Shown in pieces: positions 1 through 7,698 of a DNA stretch of 64,000 nt. Below the pieces are notes generated by a model that was given only the letters and a program-made list of their open reading frames with translations, ran no database searches and was not told the origin of the DNA. Origin of the DNA: Adlercreutzia mucosicola DSM 19490 (lineage in GTDB: Bacteria > Actinomycetota > Coriobacteriia > Coriobacteriales > Eggerthellaceae); NCBI RefSeq assembly GCF_000422625.1, contig NZ_KE383895.1:4810-68809 (forward strand), read 5' to 3'. Both the position numbers and the translations under genes were made by a program. The first letter of the stretch is position 1. The number at the start of each line of letters is the position of its first letter.

Positions 1-356
1 ATACCTTTTCCTTCGAGATAAAAGCTGCTGAAGAGGATCTGTTCTGGGTGCCGACTGCTGTGTAATAACTTGCAGAGTCTGTGCAAGCTGCACGAAGCGT
101 GTCTCCTTTGATTTGACCCACCACGCCACATCTATTGGCTATATTGAAAAAGCCTGCATAGCTTGTCGTCCCCGTTAGCGCCTCGGCTTCTTCAACCTGA
201 GAAGCTGGAATCGCCGGCACCAGCATAACTACCAGCAAAAGCGCGACAGTCAGTCGCACGAGCTTATTCAGTATGGCGCTTTGGAGGCACCCCCCCCCCC
301 GCAGCGCGGTTGGCCTTCCCCAGCCGCAGTGCCCCCTTGGTTCTGTCCCTTCTCAT
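1..356 (-). CDS. N-terminal part of a secreted protein, reading frame broken at a poly-G tract
   Basis: Reading leftward off the window, positions 274 to 1 stay open and encode a clear export signal: basic residues (NKLVRL), a hydrophobic core (TVALLLVVMLV), then PAIPAS and a mature part beginning QVEEAEALTGTT. No good start codon lies next to it; a GTG at 259-257 has no Shine-Dalgarno. A better start is the ATG at 356-354, which opens a basic stretch (MRRDRTKGALRLGKANR), a typical long n-region. The two halves are joined by 11 consecutive G (minus strand of 290-300) and are out of frame as sequenced; the ATG frame runs into TAA at 266-264. One G fewer, or two more, would fuse them. I infer a phase-variable surface or secreted protein in the OFF state. 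The mature domain is cut by the window edge, so function is unknown. Confidence 0.6.
290..300. repeat. Homopolymeric tract, 11 C on plus strand (11 G in the gene)
   Basis: Eleven identical bases lie inside the 5' coding part of the secreted-protein gene. Tracts of this length slip during replication, and this one separates an upstream start and basic n-region from the hydrophobic signal-peptide core by one reading frame. Confidence 0.85.
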
Positions 357-652
357 ATACACGCACCCCCGTTTCACACGCCAGAGCGTCTCAAAAACAA
401 ATTCTCTCAATGCGTGTATATTCCCGTCGCCTCTGAAACGGTTCAAATTCTTCCGAACTTTTTTGGCAAGGTGGCTGCAATCCGCAAGCAACTGCTGTCT
501 TTATACCATTCGAGATGAAAACGGCTCAAAAAAGGTTTTGGTTTTCCCGAGGACAGGGGCACGAACTTTCGTCGCCCTGCGGCGGCAAGCCTTGCGATGC
601 GGGATGCGGTGATTCATTATAAAGAGCCGTCCGCCATTCCGAAGGAGCCGCC

Positions 653-1744
653 ATGCCCGTACCCATAAGCCCCCATGAGCACCTGGCCCACCTGGTGCGT
701 CGGGCCCAGGCGGGCGAGCGGGCGGCCTTCGACGAGCTGTACCGCAAGACGGCGCAGGTGCAGTACTTCACCATCGTCAGCAAAATCGGCGAGGCTGCGG
801 CGCCCGACGTGCTGCAAGAGGTGTACCTGGTAGCGTGGCGCAACATCGGCAAGATAAACCCGCGATCCGTGGTGGCCTACCTGAACGCCACCGCGCGCAA
901 TCTGTGTCGCAAGCACCTGCGTGATTCCAGCGCCCCGAGTGCGGCCGTGACGGCCTCCGACGACGAGCTGGAACTGATGCGACGCAACAACCGCAGCCTA
1001 GTCGGCGGGGGCGATGGCGCTGGCGACCCAGCTGAGACGGTGACCACCCAAGACGAGCACGAGCGCCTGGCCCGCGCCCTGCAAGAGCACCTGACCGACC
1101 AGGAGCGCGACGTGCTGCTGATGCGCTACTACCAGAACCTGAAGCTGACCGACATCGCCGAGCAGACGGGATTGTCGCTGAGCACCGTGAAGCGCACCAT
1201 CAACCAGGCGCTGGCCACCCTGCGCATGAAGATGGGCGCGGCGGTGCTGCCCTTCGGGCTGGCCGACGTGCTGGCCCAGGCCGTGGAGGTGCGCATGCTG
1301 CCCGACGTTGAGGGAGCGACCAGCGCTGGCGAGCGAGCGGCCCAGTGGGGCACGCGCGCCGTGGGGGCCGTGGCGCTGGCGGCGGCCCTGGGGGCCGTGG
1401 CCGTGGCATTGCAACCCATCGAGCCGCCCGAAGAGGTGCTGCCCGCCGACCCGATCCCAACCGCCGAGGCACCGGCCGACACCGCCCCGCCCACCGTGGC
1501 CGCCCAGGAGATCCAGAACGGCCTGGTGGTACTGACTATCGCCGACGATGTCTCGGGCGTTGCCGATGCCTGGTGCATCGACGCGAACGACACCGTCCAC
1601 CACCCCTTGGATGCAACAGGCGCGGGCACCCTGCGCACCTATCGTTTCCAGCTGCCCAGCGGCACCTACGAGCTGCACGTGGCCGACGCCGCCGGCAACA
1701 CCATCCACGGCCCTTTGGAAGTCTTGGTGTACCCGGAAGAGTAG
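653..1744 (+). CDS. ECF-type RNA polymerase sigma factor with transmembrane anchor and extracytoplasmic tail
   Basis: Residues about 1-95 form sigma region 2 (RRAQAGERAAFDELYR, then DVLQEVYLVAWRNI). Residues about 145-195 form region 4, with the helix-turn-helix LTDIAEQTGLSLSTVKRTIN. Standard ECF factors end near 190 residues; this protein has 363. The extra part holds one hydrophobic helix (AVGAVALAAALGAVAVAL, about residues 240-257), a Pro/Ala linker, and a compact beta-rich tail (GLVVLTIADDVSGV through VYPEE) that looks Ig-like. A strong ribosome site (GAAGGAG, 5 nt spacing) fixes the start. No separate anti-sigma gene is adjacent. I infer that the anchor and outer domain regulate the sigma factor directly. 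The sigma assignment is secure; the sensing role is inference. Confidence 0.9.
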   Translation: MPVPISPHEHLAHLVRRAQAGERAAFDELYRKTAQVQYFTIVSKIGEAAAPDVLQEVYLVAWRNIGKINPRSVVAYLNATARNLCRKHLRDSSAPSAAVTASDDELELMRRNNRSLVGGGDGAGDPAETVTTQDEHERLARALQEHLTDQERDVLLMRYYQNLKLTDIAEQTGLSLSTVKRTINQALATLRMKMGAAVLPFGLADVLAQAVEVRMLPDVEGATSAGERAAQWGTRAVGAVALAAALGAVAVALQPIEPPEEVLPADPIPTAEAPADTAPPTVAAQEIQNGLVVLTIADDVSGVADAWCIDANDTVHHPLDATGAGTLRTYRFQLPSGTYELHVADAAGNTIHGPLEVLVYPEE

Positions 1745-1769
1745 CCCAACGCTGCGTGCGGGTGCATTC

Positions 1770-1814
1770 GTTGCAGGCGGGCTGAAGCCGCCCCTACGAG
1801 GGGGCTGCCAGCAG
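1770..1814. repeat. Dispersed intergenic hairpin repeat, copy A
   Basis: Positions 1770-1814 share near-identical sequence with 3856-3904. The core is a GGCGG / CCGCC hairpin around a GCTGAAG loop followed by CCTACGAGGGGG. Both copies sit just after the 3' end of a gene. This looks like a REP-type element. Confidence 0.65.
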
Positions 1815-1826
1815 GCCCCAGACCCA

Positions 1827-1853
1827 TACGGAAGGGACTCTGCCCCTTCCGTA
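1827..1853 (+). terminator. Hairpin after the sigma-factor gene
   Basis: TACGGAAGG (1827-1835) pairs perfectly with CCTTCCGTA (1845-1853). There is no immediate T-run, so it is a weak terminator or processing structure. Confidence 0.4.
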
Positions 1854-1880
1854 GACAACCTATTCTCCTGCAAGTTTTTC

Positions 1881-1944
1881 TTGACAGATGTTTCCTTAAA
1901 AATTACTGTTTCCTTTTAAAGAAACGGTATGCTTTAAGGAAACA
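1881..1944 (+). promoter_or_regulatory. Promoter with overlapping palindromic operator of the AbiE-like operon
   Basis: A consensus -35 (TTGACA, 1881-1886) is followed 17 bp later by TACTGT (1904-1909). The hexamers are interleaved with repeats of GTTTCCTT. TGTTTCCTTAAA (1889-1900) is the exact inverse of TTTAAGGAAACA (1933-1944), and a near-palindrome lies between them (1908-1925). The last arm ends 2 bp before the ATG at 1947. Type IV antitoxins of the AbiEi group are known to repress their own operon by binding inverted repeats, which this layout fits. Confidence 0.75.
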
Positions 1945-1946
1945 TC

Positions 1947-3026
1947 ATGGCAAACGAGCATGATCTTATTCTGCGTGCGGTTGAGCGCGCTCTTCCCTTC
2001 GGAAAGCTCGAGCGACTAGAAATGCACCCGCAATCTGGCACTCCAGGCCGAAGATGGGACGCCACGGGGCGCCTCGCTTTCGGAGAAAGCTTGTCCATCG
2101 ACGTGTGTTTCGAAGCGGGCTCGTTCCAAAGCATGGCGGCCCTCTCGCGAGCGGTGCAGCAGATCAAGGCGTTCGGCACCGCTTCGGATTGCATCCCACT
2201 CCTTGTTGCGCCCTATCTCTCGCCCCAAAAGCAGCAACTCCTCCGAGACGAGAAAGTCTGCTACCTTGATACGGCAGGGAACGCATGGGTGGAAGCGGGA
2301 GGCGTTTTCATCGACCGCTGCAGCGGCAAGCAAAAGGAAGTGATCCCGTCGCTGACGCAAGACCCCTTCTCGGATAAGGCGTCCCTCGTCATAAGGCTTC
2401 TCTTTTCCGGGAACACGTTAGGCATCCGCCCTATAAGCGCTGCGCTCAGCGAGCAGGGTTTCGCCCTGAGCCCTGGCTACGTATCGAAGGTCGTCGCTTC
2501 TCTAGGAGAGCTGCGTTATGCGGTGAAAACAGGGGACGGCGTTCGGCTCGTCAACCGCGAGCTTCTTCTGCAAGATTGGAGCCATGCTTACCAGCAGAAG
2601 GCGCGGCGACGGCACAGTAGGGGCTGGTATTTGCCGGAAGCAGATCCCGCGCAGCTGGCTCGTCTCGTAGGCCGCGCGCTTGAGGGCAACGGGGCGCTTA
2701 CCGACCGAAGCGGGGCCTCGTTCATTGACTCCCACGCGTCGTTCGATACCGTCGATATCCTGCCAAGCAATCGCGACGCCACCAGCGAGGTTCTGGAGAA
2801 ACTGGGAGCCGTACCCGCCGAGCGCGGCGCCAACATCAATGTGCGCGAAGCCGCCTACCCCCTCTCCTCCCTTTACGGGTCCCGTTCTGTCGACGGCGTT
2901 CCAGTCGTTTCCGATCTCCAACTCTATCTCGACCTTCGCTGCCAGCCCCAGCGCGGCGAAGAGGCCGCCGAGCACCTCTACGAACGTCGCATCCGACCCC
3001 TCCTCGAAGAAGGCGAACGGCTATGA
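1947..3026 (+). CDS. AbiEi-like antitoxin / transcriptional regulator of a type IV toxin-antitoxin pair
   Basis: The protein has 359 residues. It contains a predicted winged-helix region in the middle (SALSEQGFALSPGYVSKVVA, about residues 155-175). Its C-terminus (VVSDLQLYLDLRCQPQRGEE, then AAEHLYERRIRPLLE) matches the pattern typical of AbiEi-like proteins, in which a VQLYLDL segment precedes a conserved RG-ExA block. It overlaps the next gene by 4 bp (ATGA), so the two are translationally coupled. Palindromes around the promoter suggest autoregulation. No recognisable Shine-Dalgarno precedes the ATG; the operator occupies that space, so binding could also affect translation. The family call is from memory of motif patterns. 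Confidence 0.65.
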   Translation: MANEHDLILRAVERALPFGKLERLEMHPQSGTPGRRWDATGRLAFGESLSIDVCFEAGSFQSMAALSRAVQQIKAFGTASDCIPLLVAPYLSPQKQQLLRDEKVCYLDTAGNAWVEAGGVFIDRCSGKQKEVIPSLTQDPFSDKASLVIRLLFSGNTLGIRPISAALSEQGFALSPGYVSKVVASLGELRYAVKTGDGVRLVNRELLLQDWSHAYQQKARRRHSRGWYLPEADPAQLARLVGRALEGNGALTDRSGASFIDSHASFDTVDILPSNRDATSEVLEKLGAVPAERGANINVREAAYPLSSLYGSRSVDGVPVVSDLQLYLDLRCQPQRGEEAAEHLYERRIRPLLEEGERL

Positions 3027-3835
3027 GCATCTCCGCAGATAGAGTTTTGGAAGAGTGCATTCAGGCAATAAGGCCTTATCTCGATCAGCTTGTCGTCGCC
3101 GGCGGATGGGTACCCTACCTCTATGTCAAGCTCTACGAAGGCGCGGCAACCCACGAGCCACTCTTAACGGTGGATTTCGATGCTGTCATCGCTCGCCATG
3201 CATTCGTCGAGCATTCCATCACCCTAGACAAAACTATCCTTAGCGCGGGTTTTAACTACGATTTTGCCTCCCTCGACATTCCTCCTGTTGTTAAATACGT
3301 CAAGAATCTCGAGGACAACCAGCAGGCCGAAATAGAATTCCTCACCGAAGCTGGTGCGGCCAAGCGCCCTGTGGAAGTTATTGGTTCCATCAACGCCCAA
3401 GCTCTTCAGTATATCGATGTTCTTCTCGATGAACCCTGGTCTTTTCCACTGGAAGACTATGCGCTCACAGGCTCTGGGTGCCTTAAGGTTCCGCGGCCGA
3501 GTCAGTACGTGCTTCATAAAATTCTTGTTGCCCCCAGAAGAAAAGGCGTCCGCAAAACCGCCAAAGACCTCTACTATGCGTTCTACGTTCTCGATGCTTT
3601 TCCCGCATGGCGTGCGGAAATTCTCGATCAACTGTCTCACCTCTCGCGTCAGAAGAACGCACAGGCCGCTGCGACGTACCTCGCAACCATGTTCGCCGAC
3701 ATCGATTCTCCGGGCGTGGAGCACGTGGTGTCGCAGCGCCCTCAAACCGCATACGCCACCATGACCGACGACCAATTTCGCCAATATTGCATGCACCGCA
3801 TGAGCGAACTTCGCAGCGCCCTTCTGCGCCCATAG
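3023..3835 (+). CDS. Nucleotidyltransferase-fold protein, probable toxin partner of an AbiE-like pair
   Basis: The protein has 270 residues. The N-terminus reads DQLVVAGGWVPYLYVKLYEG and then LLTVDFDAVIA: a GG motif followed about 30 residues later by a D-x-D pair, the pattern of nucleotidyltransferase-fold proteins (GSU2403 or AbiEii-like). A second acidic segment (NNQQAEIEFLT region) may complete the metal site. A helical C-terminal half follows. The start ATG overlaps the stop of the upstream gene by 4 bp, typical of antitoxin-toxin pairs. In this class the toxin is thought to modify tRNA or other targets by NTP transfer; the target here is unknown. A DNA-repair or housekeeping nucleotidyltransferase is a less likely alternative. 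Confidence 0.6.
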   Translation: MSISADRVLEECIQAIRPYLDQLVVAGGWVPYLYVKLYEGAATHEPLLTVDFDAVIARHAFVEHSITLDKTILSAGFNYDFASLDIPPVVKYVKNLEDNQQAEIEFLTEAGAAKRPVEVIGSINAQALQYIDVLLDEPWSFPLEDYALTGSGCLKVPRPSQYVLHKILVAPRRKGVRKTAKDLYYAFYVLDAFPAWRAEILDQLSHLSRQKNAQAAATYLATMFADIDSPGVEHVVSQRPQTAYATMTDDQFRQYCMHRMSELRSALLRP

Positions 3836-3855
3836 CGTACGCTGGGGTTTTGCCG

Positions 3856-3904
3856 GTTGCGGGCGGGCTGAAGGCCGCCCCTACGAGGGGGGGGGTGCCA
3901 GCGG
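3856..3904. repeat. Dispersed intergenic hairpin repeat, copy B, with a 9-G run
   Basis: This is the second copy of the element at 1770-1814, again just past a gene end. Its G run has grown to 9 (3887-3895) compared with 5 in copy A, suggesting slippage. Confidence 0.65.
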
Positions 3905-3976
3905 AGGGGCACGCTGAACGAGGAGGGCAGCCGACTACATGCGGATGCACCAAGTGGAACCGTTTCCGCCCAGTTC

Positions 3977-4029
3977 GCGAAAAATGCGAAAACTTGCGAA
4001 AGTTGCAAAAGTTTGCGAAAGATGCGAAA
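3977..4029. repeat. Six near-tandem GCGAAA motifs
   Basis: GCGAAA (once GCAAAA) starts at 3977, 3986, 3996, 4005, 4015 and 4024. The spacing of 9 to 10 bp is close to one helical turn, so all copies face the same side of the DNA. It may be a protein-binding array or bent DNA left over from the damaged gene downstream. Confidence 0.6.
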
Positions 4030-4045
4030 GGAACCCCATGGGTCG

Positions 4046-4326
4046 GGCATCTTGATAACCGTTGACGAGGTTCAGCGCGACTGCGCGGAACTGGAAACGC
4101 TCACCCAGGCATCCCAGCATTTTCTGACCGAGGGGAAGCCATGCTGCCCGACGAGGGGCCGAGTGCCCTCGCCGATATCGCCCAGCGCATGGGGGTGCAG
4201 AGCAACTATGCCTCGAAATATAAGAAACGCCTTATCGAGGCGGGCGTGGTGGGAGACGTGGGCCAGGGGCACTACACCGTTGAGCTGCCCGGATTCAAGG
4301 AATACGTGCGCGAAGCCCTCACTTAG
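4046..4326 (+). pseudogene. Remnant of an AAA-type ATPase with C-terminal winged helix
   Basis: Two pieces of one protein family lie in different frames. From 4046 the sequence reads GILITVDEVQRDCAELETL, a Walker B strand and the following helix of archaeal-type AAA ATPases. After a frame break near 4135, positions 4141-4326 encode LPDEGPSALADIAQRMGVQS and a winged helix ending GFKEYVREALT, the usual C-terminus of these proteins. The Walker A part and the lid domain are missing. The call is a deleted, frameshifted relic. The 61-codon open piece at 4141-4326 could still be translated as a small DNA-binding protein, but it has no convincing ribosome site. Confidence 0.65.
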
Positions 4327-4455
4327 AGACGCAGATGCCGCCGCTGGCGACAATATTGTCTACGGGCCTGCCATCTGGTCATTTTAACTTTTTCATAGGT
4401 TTCACTTTAGTTTTTGCAAACAGGACCGTCTCGTGCCGATCCTTGTTCCGCACGC

Positions 4456-4483
4456 AAAAGGGCGCCTCCGAAGAAGCGCCCTC
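4456..4483 (-). terminator. Rho-independent terminator of the flavin reductase gene at 4528
   Basis: On the minus strand an AGGGCGC-TTC stem closes over a TTCG loop with GAGGCGCCC and is followed by TTTTGCG. It lies 45 bp past the stop codon. Confidence 0.75.
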
Positions 4484-4527
4484 TCGTTTCACCATGCCTT
4501 TTCGCGCTTTCGCGCCCGCGCTGTCGC

Positions 4528-6294
4528 TTAGGCGAAGTCGCCGGCGGCCAGGCGGTGGCCCAGGGTGTAACCGAAGGTGAGGCAGTTGATGCCGTAACTG
4601 TTGCCCGGAATGGCAAAATTGTACTCGTTGGCGTACATGTCGCCGATCATGCAGCCCACGTTGAACAGACCGGGGATGGGCTCGTCGTTCTCGTCGCACA
4701 CCTCCATGTCGGCACTCGTGCGCAGACCGCCCATGATGGTCATGAACGTGCAGGTGTTCACCGCAGCGTAGTAGGGGCCCGTCTCCTCAATCTCCACCAG
4801 GTAGGTGGGATCCTTGTAGAAGTCGGTGTCTTCGCCGGCCTTCACCAGCTCGTTGTAGTGGGCCACGGTCTCCTTCAGCTTAGCGGGGTCCAGCTCCAAC
4901 TGCTTCGCCAGATCTTCCAGCGTGTCGGCCTTGAAGTACGAACCTTCCTCGGCGCCAGCATCCCAAATCTGAATCATTTCCTCGGCGGTCTTCGGCGGCA
5001 GGGTGTAGTCGGAGCCGAACAGGAACCATTCCTGACCGCGGTCGATGATGGTCTGCGGGTAGTTCTTCGTCCAAATACCGAAGGCCTTCATATCGGGCTG
5101 CGACAACAGATGGTGCGCCGTGTAGGGAGCCGAAACGTCCTCGCGCTGGTAGCGCTCAGCGCGAGTGTTCACGTTCAGACCCCAGTGGAAGCCCAGCGGC
5201 TCGTGGCCGCCGCCCCAGCCGCCCTGGTACATCGGGGCCGCCTCGGCCCTCTGCCACGCGGCGCCAATCCACAGGCCCATCTTCTGACCGTCGCCGCCGT
5301 AGATGCCGCCCATCTGGAAGCTGGTGTTGTAGTCGGTCTCCACCTGGTCGAAGCCCACCACGTCCAGGGCCTCGGGGCAGTAGCAGGCCAGCATTTCCTT
5401 GTCGAGAGAATAGTCGCCCGTGGCCAGCACGATGTACTTGCCGTTGAACTGCACATAGCCCTCGCCAGAGCCGTTGATCTTCGACGCCACCACGCCGGTC
5501 ACACGGCCGCCGTCCTCGCGGATCAACTGCTCGGCCTTCATGTCGTAGACGATCTCCACGCCATATTCCAGAGCCTTCTTCTCCAGCGCCTCCACAGCGC
5601 CCTGCTGGCCCGTGGACACCATGGCCGAGTCACCCAAAGTGGAGAACGCGTGAGCGTAGTGGGGGCCAAGGTCGAAGTTGTTGTCGCGCTCCAGAATGAC
5701 CGAAAGCCCCGCCTCGCTGGCGATGTCGATCATCCAGTTCATGGCCTCTTCGGACTCGTTGTAGCCGCGCATCCACTTGCGCTGGTCGACGGCAAACGAC
5801 GCCGCGCGCATCTCGTGGTAGTAGAACGGCACGGGGTTGAAGGGCTCCACTTTCAGCTCCTCCATCACCTTGGAGTTGCGAGCGTAGTTAGAACCGCCAC
5901 GGCTGATCGGAGCGCTGGAAGCCGAGAACAGCGTCACCTTGCCGCCCTTCTCGGCCGCGGCCACCGCCGTGGTCAGGCCGGACATGCCCGCGCCCACGAC
6001 AATGATGTCGTTTTCCTTGGTCTCGGTGATCTGATCGGCCGGAATGGGCTCCGGCGGCACCATGAACGACCATTTCGGCATCTGATCGCCCAGCTTGATG
6101 ACCACGTCGTTGGTGCTGACGGTGCCCTCGACCGCCGCGTTGCCCGAGCCCGCGCCCGAGCCTCCCGTGCTGCCCGAGCCGGTATTGCCCGCCGGCGAGC
6201 AGGCCGCCAGCCCCGCTGCTGCCGCAGCACCAGCGGCGCCGACGGCTCCCAGCTTCAGAAAATCACGGCGCGAGAAGTCATGTGTTTCAGTCAT
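4528..6294 (-). CDS. Tat-exported FAD-dependent reductase (fumarate reductase flavoprotein family)
   Basis: The protein has 588 residues from the ATG at 6294, chosen because AAGGGG sits 5 nt upstream; a longer frame exists but has no ribosome site. The N-terminus has a twin-arginine signal (SRRDFLKLG) and a lipobox-like LAAC, so the enzyme is probably a membrane-anchored lipoprotein outside the cell. The FAD fold begins at NDIIVVGAGMSGLTTAVAAA and ends with PIPGLFNVGCMIGDM near the C-terminus. It has no covalent FMN domain and no cytochrome domain, so electrons must come from a separate partner. The substrate is unknown; relatives in Eggerthellaceae reduce C=C bonds of dietary or host small molecules. 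The leader has a GGCGGGG/CCCCGCC hairpin near 6314-6332. Confidence 0.88.
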   Translation of the reverse strand: MTETHDFSRRDFLKLGAVGAAGAAAAAGLAACSPAGNTGSGSTGGSGAGSGNAAVEGTVSTNDVVIKLGDQMPKWSFMVPPEPIPADQITETKENDIIVVGAGMSGLTTAVAAAEKGGKVTLFSASSAPISRGGSNYARNSKVMEELKVEPFNPVPFYYHEMRAASFAVDQRKWMRGYNESEEAMNWMIDIASEAGLSVILERDNNFDLGPHYAHAFSTLGDSAMVSTGQQGAVEALEKKALEYGVEIVYDMKAEQLIREDGGRVTGVVASKINGSGEGYVQFNGKYIVLATGDYSLDKEMLACYCPEALDVVGFDQVETDYNTSFQMGGIYGGDGQKMGLWIGAAWQRAEAAPMYQGGWGGGHEPLGFHWGLNVNTRAERYQREDVSAPYTAHHLLSQPDMKAFGIWTKNYPQTIIDRGQEWFLFGSDYTLPPKTAEEMIQIWDAGAEEGSYFKADTLEDLAKQLELDPAKLKETVAHYNELVKAGEDTDFYKDPTYLVEIEETGPYYAAVNTCTFMTIMGGLRTSADMEVCDENDEPIPGLFNVGCMIGDMYANEYNFAIPGNSYGINCLTFGYTLGHRLAAGDFA

Positions 6295-6621
6295 TGAAAC
6301 CCCTTCCGTACACGGCGGGGGTACGCCCCGCCTTCTACTTTCAGGGATATGCGAAAAACCGCCTATCCCCTCCCGCCCACCAGTATGCCACGAGTGGTGC
6401 GGCCGGCCATGACACAAAATGTCGCATATGACCGAGCATGTGAAGAATGAACTGTTTCGGCTCAGAGCGGAACGAGAAAGCGATAATCGTTTAGGGAGAG
6501 TTTAGTCTCGTAACCCCCGCCGCAACAAACTTGCCAAGCATGGGGTGAGGTAACCTGCGCGAGGTGGACCATTTCAGAAGGGGCTACTCGTACGGAAGAG
6601 GACCCCGATGACACCGGCTCT
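6295..6621. other. Gene-free stretch upstream of the flavin reductase
   Basis: I see no gene here. It holds the leader and presumably the promoter of the minus-strand reductase, a GC hairpin in the leader (about 6314-6332), and a small dyad (GACACAAAATGTC, about 6411-6424) that could be a regulator site. Confidence 0.5.
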
Positions 6622-6822
6622 TCACCGCGCAACATCGATGCGCACTTGCACATTAAGGCCTTGGGCGAACGATTCTATGACGTCGAGCGTAGCGTTCCCG
6701 CGACCGTTTTCAATACGACTGATGGCTGCTTGTTGGATACCCGTTCTCTGCGCCAACTCGTACTGGGTGATACCCCGCCCCTTGCGAGCCCGGGCCAAAG
6801 CCCCACCCACTTGGATCATCAA
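6622..6822 (-). CDS. Small XRE-family HTH protein, antitoxin-like, without a toxin partner
   Basis: The protein has 66 residues. A complete helix-turn-helix (GITQYELAQRTGIQQAAISR, then IENGRGNATLDVIESFAQGL) fills most of it, the form of HigA-type antitoxins. Homology-like sequence continues in frame upstream of the ATG (GGDEELAGRQVSGSL), and no ribosome site precedes the ATG, so the gene may be 5'-truncated or start at a non-standard codon. No HigB/RelE-like toxin is adjacent. It may be an orphan antitoxin or a relic. Confidence 0.6.
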   Translation of the reverse strand: MMIQVGGALARARKGRGITQYELAQRTGIQQAAISRIENGRGNATLDVIESFAQGLNVQVRIDVAR

Positions 6823-6932
6823 CGAGCCGCTGACCTGGCGACCCGCTAGCTCCTCATCACCCCCTTCGGGTAATGAGACGCACCCGACGTGCCTGAAGTA
6901 GGGGCCCGCTCCGCAAGTAGGCCCGAAAAGAA

Positions 6933-6952
6933 GGGCGACCTCCTGGCCGCCC
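6933..6952 (-). terminator. Terminator after pspA
   Basis: On the minus strand a GGGCGG / CCGCCC-like stem with an AGGA loop is followed by TTCTTTTC. It lies 32 bp after the stop of the PspA gene. Confidence 0.6.
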
Positions 6953-6983
6953 CTGAATCGTTTCGGATGGCTCGGTCAGCCGC

Positions 6984-7667
6984 TTACTCCATGCCCATTT
7001 CCTTTTTGAGGCGGGCCAGATCATCATCCACGGCTGCGGCGGCGCCAGCCTCGGCGTACTTCTTGGCCAAGTCCTCGGTGGGGTCGGCGGGCTGCTCGGC
7101 CAGCTCGGCCACAGCGTTGGCGCGGTTCAGCATGTCGTCGGCCTTGGCCTCCATACGATCGAAGGCGCTGCGGGCGCCCTCGGCGCGATCGCTGGCCGAG
7201 GTCATCTCGTTCACCTTGCTCTGGGTCTTGGCCACGGCGGCCTTGGCCTTGATCGTGGCCTTGCGCGCGTTCAGCTCCTCGATGTCGGCCACCAGCTTGT
7301 CGTGCATCTGGCGCATCTTGTCGGCGTTGGCCTTGGCTCCCTCGTAGGCCACCACGAGCCCCTCGGTGCGACCGGCCAGCTCCTGCTTCTTCGCTAGGAA
7401 CACGCGGGCGTCGGCCTCGTTGCCCGCGGCCAGGGCCTTGCGAGCCAGATCTTCGTACTTTGCCATCTCGGCGGTGTTCTCGTCCACCAGCTTCTTGCAG
7501 CGCTTCTCCTCGGCCATGACACCGGCCGTGGCCTCGCGCACCTCAGCGAGGGACTCGGTCATCTCGCGCAGGTACTGATCGACCATCTTCTCCGGGTCTT
7601 CCGCCTTGTCCAAAAGCTCGTTGATGTTTGCCTTCACGATAGAGGTGAAGCGATCAAGAATACCCAT
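6984..7667 (-). CDS. pspA: PspA/IM30 family membrane-stress protein
   Basis: The protein has 227 residues, almost all predicted coiled coil. It starts MGILDRFTSIVKANINELLD, the amphipathic start that binds stressed membranes, followed by DPEKMVDQYLREM, a strong PspA signature. The start at 7667 is supported by GGAG just upstream. Length and layout are normal for the family, which forms rods or rings that protect the inner membrane. It is the last gene of a probable three-gene unit (uspA, glycine-rich membrane protein, pspA), spaced 10 and 31 bp apart. No PspF or PspBC genes are nearby. Confidence 0.93.
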   Translation of the reverse strand: MGILDRFTSIVKANINELLDKAEDPEKMVDQYLREMTESLAEVREATAGVMAEEKRCKKLVDENTAEMAKYEDLARKALAAGNEADARVFLAKKQELAGRTEGLVVAYEGAKANADKMRQMHDKLVADIEELNARKATIKAKAAVAKTQSKVNEMTSASDRAEGARSAFDRMEAKADDMLNRANAVAELAEQPADPTEDLAKKYAEAGAAAAVDDDLARLKKEMGME

Positions 7668-7698
7668 GGTGGCTCTCCTATCTGGCCCGCGGGCCGGT

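Noticed and set aside
4414-6297. A 627-codon plus-strand frame opposite the flavin reductase at 4528
   Set aside because: Same reason: the protein is a His/Val/Gly-rich shadow, while the opposite strand encodes a recognisable enzyme.
6301-6620. A tRNA or small RNA upstream of the flavin reductase
   Set aside because: No cloverleaf or T-loop sequence was found; only one short GC hairpin in the leader.
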